Assembly: GCA_031282565.1 (NCBI GenBank)
Contig: JAITDL010000084.1
Coordinates: forward strand, 1-25,161
Source: Puniceicoccales bacterium
GTDB lineage: Bacteria; Verrucomicrobiota; Verrucomicrobiia; Opitutales; JAIRLM01
Reading direction: 5' to 3'
DNA: 25,161 bases
Every line of letters begins with the position of its first letter. Within the stretch, counting starts at the first letter, position 1. The position numbers were made by a program, and so were the translations under genes. The notes below the pieces were generated by a model, which was not told where the DNA came from, did no database searches, and saw only the letters and a list, made by a program, of their open reading frames with translations. Shown piece after piece: positions 1 to 5,208 of this stretch.

Positions 1-119
1 TGCAAACAGTTGGCGTGCGCATACTTGACCACATCATCATCGCTGGAAACTGCGCCTTTTCCACCGCAGAACAGCGCGAAATCGTCAAAAATGAAACACT
101 CCCCGGCGAAAATTTGTGA
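1..119 (+). CDS. radC: RadC-family JAB/MPN domain protein, C-terminal fragment
   Basis: The window opens inside a gene whose last 39 residues can be read from base 3 to a TGA at 117-119. The tail contains GVRILDHIIIAG followed by a short polar end, which matches the closing strand of RadC (JAB/MPN metalloprotease-like) proteins, where an LGxxLLDHxIVG motif is followed by an FS/SF residue pair. The catalytic-type zinc motif of the family (HxHPSG with a downstream Asp) would lie upstream of the window and cannot be checked. RadC is annotated as a DNA repair protein, but its biochemical role is uncertain. It ends about 500 bases before the tRNA-Thr gene and is unlikely to share its transcript. 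Identification rests on one short motif, so confidence is moderate. Confidence 0.7.
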   Translation, partial: QTVGVRILDHIIIAGNCAFSTAEQREIVKNETLPGENL

Positions 120-208
120 AAAGCTGCACAGCTGTAAAATTTCGCGAGTTTAGCCGAATCACACATGGAGGGATTGTACTAGATTTTCAGCCAGTCTATT
201 TGTAGCTA

Positions 209-226
209 TCGCTATGGTAATAGCGA
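209..226. repeat. Perfect 7-bp inverted repeat (hairpin) downstream of radC
   Basis: TCGCTAT at 209-215 and its exact complement ATAGCGA at 220-226 enclose the 4-base loop GGTA. An A-run (227-231) follows on the + strand. A rho-independent terminator reading in either direction would need a T-run after the stem, and there is none, so this is not a classical terminator. It could be an operator, an mRNA end-protecting hairpin or chance. Confidence 0.45.
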
Positions 227-307
227 AAAAACGTTGATTCACATTGTGCGGTTGCCGGGTCGCTAATATTGCCTGCGGTGAGGATTGATTTTTTTAACAA
301 ATGACAT

Positions 308-484
308 ATGGCGCAGCGGCGGCACGGCACGACGCTGGCGAAGGCGCTCATGCCCTGTGACTTTGTTGGGTTTTGTGCGGCAATCGGCTGCATCTTCATT
401 TGGGGAATTTTGGGTGATCATTTTCTGGGGAAGGCACATGGCCGCCGTCTACTTCCCGCTTCCGCCGCCGTGTCTGGCCGGTAA
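308..484 (+). CDS. Possible small single-pass membrane protein, function unknown
   Basis: An ATG at 308 opens a 58-codon frame ending in TAA at 482-484. The predicted product has a basic N-terminus (MAQRRHGTTLAKAL), one hydrophobic segment at about residues 18-36 (core FVGFCAAIGCIFIWGILG), then a basic C-terminus. The GILGDHFLG stretch loosely recalls the glycine/Asp pattern of AtpI/AtpZ-like accessory proteins, but this is too short to claim homology. No convincing Shine-Dalgarno site precedes it; the GAGG at about 280-283 is too far away. It lies in the gap between radC and the tRNA-Thr gene. It may simply be a chance ORF, and I do not recognise it. Confidence 0.25.
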   Translation: MAQRRHGTTLAKALMPCDFVGFCAAIGCIFIWGILGDHFLGKAHGRRLLPASAAVSGR

Positions 485-613
485 ATTTATCCTCTATTCC
501 GTTGCGCTGCGGCCACTAGGCTAAAATTTGTTAAAAAACGCTTGACGTCGTTCTTTGACGGCTCCAATTTTCCTCCCCTGTGGGGCGTTGACGGCAAAAT
601 TTGCGCCCTGGAA

Positions 614-689
614 GCCCTTGTAGCTCAGTCGGCAGAGCGCGTCCTTGGTAAGGACGAGGTCGGCGGTTCAAATCCGCTCGGGGGCTCCA
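614..689 (+). tRNA. tRNA-Thr, anticodon GGT
   Basis: A complete 76-base cloverleaf can be folded by eye. The acceptor stem GCCCTTG pairs with CGGGGGC (two G-U pairs). The D arm is GCTC...GAGC, and the anticodon stem CGTCC/GGACG carries loop TTGGTAA with anticodon GGT. The T arm is GGCGG/CCGCT around TTCAAAT. The discriminator is T and the 3' CCA is encoded (687-689). It would read ACC (and ACU) threonine codons. It lies 27 bases upstream of tuf with no terminator between, so a joint transcript is likely, as in the trnT-tuf arrangement known from other bacteria. Confidence 0.95.
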
Positions 690-716
690 CCGGTTTAGTT
701 AAAAAAGGACATAGCA

Positions 717-1910
717 ATGGCAAAGGAGAACTTCCAGAGAAATAAGCCCCACGTCAACGTTGGAACTATTGGCCACGTGGACCATGGGAAATCGACGCTG
801 ACGACAGCACTGCTTAAGGTGCAGTCGGACAAGGGTTTGGCTGAATTTAAGTCCTATGCCGACATCACAAAGGGTGGCACAGTCCGCGACGAGTCGAAGA
901 CGGTTACGATTGCGGTTTCGCACGTTGAGTACGAGAGCGATAGGCGCCACTACGCCCACGTTGACTGCCCTGGCCACGCAGACTTCGTTAAGAATATGAT
1001 TACCGGTGCGGCCCAGATGGATGGCGCGATTTTGGTTGTGAGCGCCGCAGACGGTCCCATGCCGCAGACGCGGGAGCACATACTTTTGGCGAGGCAAGTC
1101 GGTGTGCCGAAGATTGTTGTGTTTTTGAACAAGGTTGATCTGCTGGACGATCCGGAGCTGCTCGAGTTGGTTGAGATGGAGGTGCGCGACCTGCTGACCA
1201 AGTATGAGTTTGATGGAGACAATATTACCGTCGTGCGAGGATCGGCGTTGGCTGCGCTGGAAGGAAAACCGGAGGGCGTGGCCGCCATTGGCGCGCTGCT
1301 AAATGCCATTGACAGTGATATCCCGGAGCCCCAGAGGGAGATAGACAAGCCGTTCCTCATGTCCGTCGAGGACGTGTTCTCCATTACGGGCCGCGGAACT
1401 GTCGCCACCGGCCGCGTCGAGCGTGGCATAGTAAAAGTTGGCGAAGAGGTTGAGATTGTTGGACTTGGCGCAGAAGTGAAAAAGACCGTCGTGACCGGCG
1501 TCGAAATGTTTAGGAAGCTTTTGGACCAGGGTCAGGCCGGCGACAACATAGGTGCGCTCCTGCGCGGCATAGAGAAGGATCAAATCGAACGCGGCCACGT
1601 TCTGGCCAAGCCGGGCAGCATCAAGCCGCACACGAAGTTTAAGGCGGAAGTGTATGTGCTGTCGAAGGATGAGGGCGGGCGCCACACGCCATTTTTTAAC
1701 GGCTACAGACCGCAGTTCTATTTCCGCACGACGGACGTGACCGGCGTGATCAAGTTGCCCGATGGCACGGAGATGATGATGCCCGGTGATAATCTTGGCA
1801 TCGAAGTCGAACTGCAGAAGCCAATTGCCATGGAGAAGGGGCAGCGATTCGCCATCCGCGAGGGTGGAAGGACCGTCGGCGCCGGAAGGGTGACTGAGAT
1901 TATAGTTTGA
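717..1910 (+). CDS. tuf: Elongation factor Tu
   Basis: This GTPase delivers aminoacyl-tRNA to the ribosomal A site. The 397-residue product has all three EF-Tu domains. Visible G motifs are GHVDHGKS at residues 19-26, DCPGH at 83-87 (with the catalytic-type His87), NKVD at 138-141 and SAL at 176-178. Domains 2 and 3 carry GRGTVATGRVERG, GGRHTPFF and the C-terminal GGRTVGAGRV. The start ATG is preceded by AGGA at suitable distance. Switch I is unusual. The common ARGITI segment reads SKTVTI (residues 60-65), which keeps the Mg-binding-type Thr64 but replaces Arg-Gly by Lys-Thr. I recall this form from Planctomycetes and Verrucomicrobia. The gene lies between two tRNA genes and not behind fusA, another lineage hint. 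Confidence 0.98.
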   Translation: MAKENFQRNKPHVNVGTIGHVDHGKSTLTTALLKVQSDKGLAEFKSYADITKGGTVRDESKTVTIAVSHVEYESDRRHYAHVDCPGHADFVKNMITGAAQMDGAILVVSAADGPMPQTREHILLARQVGVPKIVVFLNKVDLLDDPELLELVEMEVRDLLTKYEFDGDNITVVRGSALAALEGKPEGVAAIGALLNAIDSDIPEPQREIDKPFLMSVEDVFSITGRGTVATGRVERGIVKVGEEVEIVGLGAEVKKTVVTGVEMFRKLLDQGQAGDNIGALLRGIEKDQIERGHVLAKPGSIKPHTKFKAEVYVLSKDEGGRHTPFFNGYRPQFYFRTTDVTGVIKLPDGTEMMMPGDNLGIEVELQKPIAMEKGQRFAIREGGRTVGAGRVTEIIV

Positions 1911-1913
1911 CTG

Positions 1914-1960
1914 CGCCGGTTGCACCTATGACCGCTTGGCGTGAAAAATTTCATTTTTTT
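1914..1960 (+). terminator. Weak terminator-like or attenuator structure after tuf
   Basis: Just after the tuf stop, CGCCGGT (1914-1920) can pair with ACC (1931-1933) and GGCG (1938-1941), leaving a four-base bulge. It is followed by the AT-rich repeat TGAAA/TTTCA (1942-1953) and seven Ts at 1954-1960. The T-run is the strongest element and the stems are imperfect. It may reduce read-through from the highly expressed tuf gene into tRNA-Trp and secE. Confidence 0.3.
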
Positions 1961-2023
1961 GTAGATTTTTCTTGCCTTGTCATTTTGTCTTCTTTCCGAG
2001 GGTAGCCACGGGTGTCCTTGCGG

Positions 2024-2100
2024 AGGGGAATAGCTCAATTTGGCAGAGCAACGGTCTCCAAAACCGTAGGTTGGGGGTTCGATTCCCTCTTCCCCTGCCA
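2024..2100 (+). tRNA. tRNA-Trp, anticodon CCA
   Basis: A 77-base cloverleaf: acceptor stem AGGGGAA pairs perfectly with TTCCCCT, and the D arm is GCTC...GAGC. The anticodon stem ACGGT/ACCGT encloses loop CTCCAAA, giving anticodon CCA for UGG. The T arm is GGGGG/CCCTC around TTCGATT. Discriminator G and an encoded CCA end the gene at 2100. It sits between tuf and secE, a position I know from chlamydiae and several other bacteria, and secE follows after 30 bases. Confidence 0.96.
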
Positions 2101-2130
2101 GGTTGCCGAAAGATATTGGAAATAAAGACG

Positions 2131-2331
2131 ATGAACATGCTAGGAAGGAGCGGCCGCTTTTTGTCTGAAACCGTTGGCGAACTAAAGAAAACCAGTTGGC
2201 CCACGGCAGCCGAATTCAGGCGCGCCGTTGCAGTTGTGCTTGCCGGCTCTCTTTTTCTTGGCATTTTCGTGAGCGTCGTCGACTTTTCACTGTTTCAGGC
2301 AATGGGCCTCATGATGGACTTAGTCCGCTAG
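2131..2331 (+). CDS. secE: Preprotein translocase subunit SecE
   Basis: SecE is the small clamp subunit that stabilises SecY in the inner-membrane Sec translocon. The 66-residue product is the short single-span form. An amphipathic N-terminal helix with ELKKTSWPTAAEFRR (residues 17-31) contains the family's Lys-x-x-x-WP signature. One transmembrane segment follows at about residues 32-58, containing VVLAGSLFLGIFVSVVD. The start at 2131 is chosen because the reading frame further upstream runs through tRNA-Trp. A second ATG at 2137 is a possible alternative, and the Shine-Dalgarno signal is weak (GGA about 10 bases away). The neighbour nusG starts within 15 bases of its stop, the near-universal secE-nusG pair. 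Confidence 0.95.
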   Translation: MNMLGRSGRFLSETVGELKKTSWPTAAEFRRAVAVVLAGSLFLGIFVSVVDFSLFQAMGLMMDLVR

Positions 2332-2344
2332 AGTGGTGATAGTT

Positions 2345-2959
2345 ATGGAATCGTGTGCCGCTGCAGAGAGTCCCGTAGATGTTGGAGAAAGTCCTGCAGC
2401 TGAGCCGTTTCCGTGCTATGTGATTCAGGTGCTATCCAACTGCGAGGCAAAGGTTAAGAAGTCTTTGATTAACCGCGCCAAGTCGTCGGCCATCGACGGA
2501 TGGCTGGGCCGCATACTTTTCCCAACGGAAATGCATTGCGAAGTGCGCAACGGCAAGAAGGTTACGAAACAAAAGAAACTTTACCCTGGCTACCTGTTCG
2601 TGGAGATGGACCTCTACGACGAAAATGGAGACATGCGGCAGCGGCTCTGGCGCTTCATAATGGAAACCGACGGCGTGTCCGGCTTTGTTGGTTCCGGAAA
2701 GCGGCCCGCACCGCTGAAAAGTGCCGACGTGGACAGAATTCTCTCGCAGCTGGAAACGAAACAGGGCGATGCCGTTGCAAAGCCAGCCTACGAAGTCGGC
2801 GTGCCCGTGAAGATAATTGACGGCCCATTTTCCGGCTCCGGCGGAGAAGTGGAAAGCATTGACGAGGAGGCTGGTACCATGCGCGTATCGGTCAATCTGT
2901 TCGGCAGGAGAACGCCGGTCGATTTGGAATTCTGGCAAGTGACAGTGGAGGAAGTTTGA
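2345..2959 (+). CDS. nusG: Transcription termination/antitermination factor NusG
   Basis: NusG binds the RNA polymerase clamp, increases processivity, and links polymerase to Rho or to ribosomal protein S10. The 204-residue product shows an NGN domain (CYVIQVLSNCEAKVKKSL at the start, then KKLYPGYLFVEM). A C-terminal KOW domain follows, with VGVPVKIIDGPFSG and ending FGRRTPVDLEFWQV, the canonical NusG tail. A short acidic/alanine-rich extension precedes the NGN domain. The start at ATG 2345 is preferred. A GTG at 2333, one base after the secE stop, is also in frame but lacks a clear ribosome binding site. The gene is followed by rplK after one base, with rplK's Shine-Dalgarno GGAGGAAG inside the nusG end. 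Confidence 0.96.
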   Translation: MESCAAAESPVDVGESPAAEPFPCYVIQVLSNCEAKVKKSLINRAKSSAIDGWLGRILFPTEMHCEVRNGKKVTKQKKLYPGYLFVEMDLYDENGDMRQRLWRFIMETDGVSGFVGSGKRPAPLKSADVDRILSQLETKQGDAVAKPAYEVGVPVKIIDGPFSGSGGEVESIDEEAGTMRVSVNLFGRRTPVDLEFWQVTVEEV

Positions 2960-2960
2960 T

Positions 2961-3392
2961 ATGGCACCGCCCAAGAAGAAGATAGTAAAGGTGATAAAAT
3001 TGCAGCTCCCGGCCGGTGAGGCGAATCCCGCTCCGCCTGTTGGTCCGGCGCTCGGTTCCGCCGGCGTAAACATAATGGGGTTCTGCAAAGACTTCAACGG
3101 CAAGACAAAGGATCAGGTTGGTACCGTAATTCCGGTGGTCATATCGGTTTACGCGGACAAAACTTTCGATTTTATCATGAAGTCACCTCCGGCTGCTGAT
3201 TTGCTCAAAAAGGCGGCTGCGGTCAAGGGCGGTTCCGGCACGCCCAACAAAAATATAGTTGGCTCGGTCACAAAACAGCAGGTTATGGAGATCGCGCAGA
3301 AGAAGATGGCAGATTTGAATGCGGATGACGTGGAGGCTGCCATGCGCATGATTGAGGGCACGGCGCGCAGCATGGGGATAGCTGTAAAGTAG
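2961..3392 (+). CDS. rplK: 50S ribosomal protein L11
   Basis: L11 binds the GTPase-associated centre of 23S rRNA and contacts elongation factors. The product is 143 residues, normal for the family. The N-terminal domain has the flexible proline motif ANPAPPVGPALG (about residues 21-32), the part targeted by thiostrepton-type antibiotics. It is followed by GVNIMGFCKDFN. The C-terminal rRNA-binding domain has GSGTPNK and ends in IEGTARSMGI. A strong GGAGGAAG ribosome binding site lies at the end of nusG. The stop TAG at 3390-3392 is followed by rplA after about 20 bases, so the pair is almost certainly co-transcribed. Confidence 0.98.
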   Translation: MAPPKKKIVKVIKLQLPAGEANPAPPVGPALGSAGVNIMGFCKDFNGKTKDQVGTVIPVVISVYADKTFDFIMKSPPAADLLKKAAAVKGGSGTPNKNIVGSVTKQQVMEIAQKKMADLNADDVEAAMRMIEGTARSMGIAVK

Positions 3393-3412
3393 TGCGGTGG
3401 AGACTATTGGCG

Positions 3413-4111
3413 ATGAGAAAAAGAAGTAGAAGGTACTGTGGCAGTTTGACGCACTGCAGCGCCGATGGTGGCGTGGCGTCTTCGCTCGATGGGGCGTTGA
3501 GTTCGCTGCTGGCGACTGCGCCGACGAAGTTTGACGAGACGCTCGAGCTTTCCATCCATCTCGGCGTTGATCCGAAGCAGGGCGACCAGATGGTTCGCGG
3601 CATCGTTAGGTTGCCGCACGGCAGCGGAAAAGCGGTTCGCGTTTTGGTTTTTACGGAGTCTCCCGAGGCTGCGCTGGAGGCCGGTGCCGATTTCGCCGGG
3701 TTGGCCGACATGGTCGCGAAGGTGCAGGGCGGTTGGTGCGACTTTGATGTCGCCGTTGCAACAACTTCCGCGATGAAAGAGATACGCTCCGTTGCGAAGG
3801 TTCTCGGCCCGCGCGGACTTATGCCAAACCCCAAGGCGGGGACGGTATCGGACGATGTCGCTGCGGCAGTGAAGGAAGTGAAGGCTGGCCGCTACGAATT
3901 CAAGATGGACAGAACGGCAAATCTCGCCCTCGTGCTCGGGAAGCGGTCGTTCGGTGCGGAGAAATTGCGGGAAAATGCGCTGGCCGCTGCGGCGGAAGTG
4001 GATCGCGTCTGTCCAGCCGCGGTGAAGGGGCGCTACATATTGTCGGCTGCGCTGAGTTTCACCATGAGTCCGGCGGTGACAATTAGCTGGAAGCAGTTGC
4101 AGGCAGCCTAG
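3413..4111 (+). CDS. rplA: 50S ribosomal protein L1
   Basis: L1 forms the mobile L1 stalk next to the E site and often represses its own mRNA. The 232-residue product has KFDETLELSIHLGVDPK near residue 46, VRGIVRLPHG, and the hallmark ILGPRGLMPNPK-type motif (here VLGPRGLMPNPKAGTV). The C-terminal KGRYI element is also present. ATG 3413 was chosen because MRKRSRRY matches the usual MxKRGKRY N-terminus and GGTGGAG lies 10 bases upstream. An in-frame GTG overlapping the rplK stop at 3392 would add seven atypical residues. The loop after residue 10 (HCSADGGVAS) is less conserved than usual. Confidence 0.97.
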   Translation: MRKRSRRYCGSLTHCSADGGVASSLDGALSSLLATAPTKFDETLELSIHLGVDPKQGDQMVRGIVRLPHGSGKAVRVLVFTESPEAALEAGADFAGLADMVAKVQGGWCDFDVAVATTSAMKEIRSVAKVLGPRGLMPNPKAGTVSDDVAAAVKEVKAGRYEFKMDRTANLALVLGKRSFGAEKLRENALAAAAEVDRVCPAAVKGRYILSAALSFTMSPAVTISWKQLQAA

Positions 4112-4127
4112 ATAGGAGGAGATGGAG

Positions 4128-4652
4128 ATGCGCGAAGAAAAAAAATATCTTGTGTCCGAGGCCGCTGCCTATCTCGGAAAGTCGAACTACGTGTTCCTTG
4201 CCGGCTTTGACAGGCTTACCGTTGCGGACGTGGCGGTCCTGCGCAAACGGTTGCGGGAGAAGGGTGCAGAGTACCATGTCGTCAAGAATTCTTTGCTGCG
4301 CCTAGCGATGCGGGAGAAAAGCTTGCCGGAGTTTGCAGACGAGGCGCTTAGCGGCGCAACAGCCATTGTCGTTGGCGGCGATGATCCGTCGGCCATCGCT
4401 AAAGTTCTGCATGAGTTCTCCAGGGACAAGGAGCGGGAGGATAGGCTGTCCATGAAAAGTGGCGCCCTCGATGGACGCTTGCTGAGCGCGAAGGACATGA
4501 TTGAGTTGTCTAAGCTGCCGACGCTCAGCGAATTGCGTGCGAGACTCCTTTCGCTCATGGAGGCGGCGGCGAAGAATTTCCTTTTTGTGTGCAATGCCGT
4601 CCCGCAGGGATTTTTGCGGGTGCTGGTGGCGCATGCGGAAAAATCACAATAG
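4128..4652 (+). CDS. rplJ: 50S ribosomal protein L10
   Basis: L10 anchors the L7/L12 dimers to the ribosome stalk base. The product is 174 residues. It shows the N-terminal rRNA/L11-binding domain, with LTVADVAVLRKRLREKGAEYHVVKNSLLRLA. A C-terminal helix follows (about residues 135-170), on which L7/L12 dimers would dock. The AGGAGGA at 4114-4120 lies seven bases before ATG 4128. It is only one base before the ATG at 4122, so 4128 is the supported start. Only 16 bases separate it from rplA, so a free-standing L10 leader RNA of the usual size would have to overlap the rplA coding end. rplL follows after 85 bases. Confidence 0.97.
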   Translation: MREEKKYLVSEAAAYLGKSNYVFLAGFDRLTVADVAVLRKRLREKGAEYHVVKNSLLRLAMREKSLPEFADEALSGATAIVVGGDDPSAIAKVLHEFSRDKEREDRLSMKSGALDGRLLSAKDMIELSKLPTLSELRARLLSLMEAAAKNFLFVCNAVPQGFLRVLVAHAEKSQ

Positions 4653-4703
4653 CAACTACTTGGAGTTTGCATGGGGAATCGATCCTTAAATGGTCTAGGC
4701 AAG

Positions 4704-4733
4704 TTGCCCGCCGCCAGGCAAATTCGGGAGGTG
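4704..4733 (+). promoter_or_regulatory. Hairpin and strong ribosome binding site before rplL
   Basis: TTGCC (4704-4708) pairs with GGCAA (4717-4721) around an 8-base loop. It ends a few bases before the strong Shine-Dalgarno GGGAGGTG (4726-4733), four bases from the rplL ATG. L7/L12 is needed in several copies per ribosome, so a strong, independently accessible initiation site fits. The hairpin's function is inferred only from its position. Confidence 0.35.
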
Positions 4734-4737
4734 TAAA

Positions 4738-5118
4738 ATGGTTCAGATTACAAAAGAACAGGTTATTGAGTGGCTCAGTGCGCAGTCTGTGATTGATATC
4801 GCAGCTTTGGTCAAGGAGTTGGAGGAGAAGTGGGGCGTAAGTGCAGCAGCTCCAGTGGCCGTTGCCGCTGCGCCAGCCGCAGCCGCAGCTCCAGCCGAGG
4901 AAGAAAAGACGGAATTTAACGTCATACTTGCCGGCGCTGGTGAGAGCAAGATTAACGTCATTAAGGAGATACGCGCCATCACCGGCCTCGGTTTGATCGA
5001 GGCAAAAGCTGTGGTTGAGGGCGCTCCAAAGGCCGTCAAGGAGGGCGTTGCCAAGGCCGAAGCTGAAGAGATAAAGAAGAGGTTGGAGGCAGTTGGCGCC
5101 AAAGTCGAACTTAAATGA
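4738..5118 (+). CDS. rplL: 50S ribosomal protein L7/L12
   Basis: This multicopy stalk protein recruits translational GTPases. The 126-residue product shows the N-terminal dimerisation helix pair (residues about 1-33) and an alanine/proline-rich hinge (about 36-55, APVAVAAAPAAAAAPA). The C-terminal factor-binding domain runs from about 57 to 126, with KTEFNVIL, KINVIKEIRAITGLGLIEAK and the closing GAKVELK. Length and motif order are standard. It sits between rplJ and a terminator-like attenuator that precedes rpoB, so it can be made in excess over both RNA polymerase and L10. Confidence 0.99.
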   Translation: MVQITKEQVIEWLSAQSVIDIAALVKELEEKWGVSAAAPVAVAAAPAAAAAPAEEEKTEFNVILAGAGESKINVIKEIRAITGLGLIEAKAVVEGAPKAVKEGVAKAEAEEIKKRLEAVGAKVELK

Positions 5119-5142
5119 CGATGGGGCAACTTGTTAGGTTTT

Positions 5143-5175
5143 CGGCGGACCGTGCGACCCGCCGTGAATTTTTTT
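5143..5175 (+). terminator. Attenuator/terminator between rplL and rpoB
   Basis: CGGCGG at 5143-5148 and its exact complement CCGCCG at 5159-5164 form a six-base-pair GC stem with a 10-base loop. TGAA and seven Ts (5169-5175) follow. This is a credible rho-independent signal, slightly weakened by the four-base gap before the T-run. Its position matches the partial terminator known in the E. coli rplL-rpoB gap, which lowers polymerase subunit synthesis relative to ribosomal proteins. No strong promoter is visible between it and rpoB, so partial read-through is expected. Confidence 0.65.
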
Positions 5176-5208
5176 ATGGGCGCATGTTTTCGAATTGGAA
5201 TGTGACAT

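Larger units (their letters stand above)
120..613. other. Intergenic region upstream of the tRNA-Thr/tuf block
   Basis: About 490 bases separate radC from the first tRNA. It holds the hairpin at 209-226, the doubtful small ORF at 308-484 and an AT-rich patch (CTAAAATTTGTTAAAAAAC) at 521-539. Three copies of TTGACG follow at 542-547, 555-560 and 588-593, plus a CCCC-TGT-GGGG mini-hairpin at 575-585. Promoters for tRNA-Thr and tuf must lie here or further upstream. None of the TTGACG boxes has a good -10 box at 16-18 bases. CAAAAT at 595-600 is a plausible -10 for a start just before the tRNA, but it has no recognisable -35. Confidence 0.5.

Noticed and set aside
285..524. A 79-codon + frame and an overlapping antisense frame (196-399) in the gap before tRNA-Thr
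   Set aside because: Neither shows a family motif, a convincing ribosome binding site or a normal composition. The + frame is arginine/proline patchwork, and the frame at 308-484 is a better candidate for the same stretch.
1972..2130. Upstream extension of secE to an NTG at 1972
   Set aside because: The extension would be translated through tRNA-Trp. The normal SecE N-terminus starts at 2131.
3393..3412. Dedicated L1 or L10 leader RNA before rplA or rplJ
   Set aside because: The gaps are only 20 and 16 bases, too short for the known leader folds unless they overlap coding sequence. I saw no clear fold.
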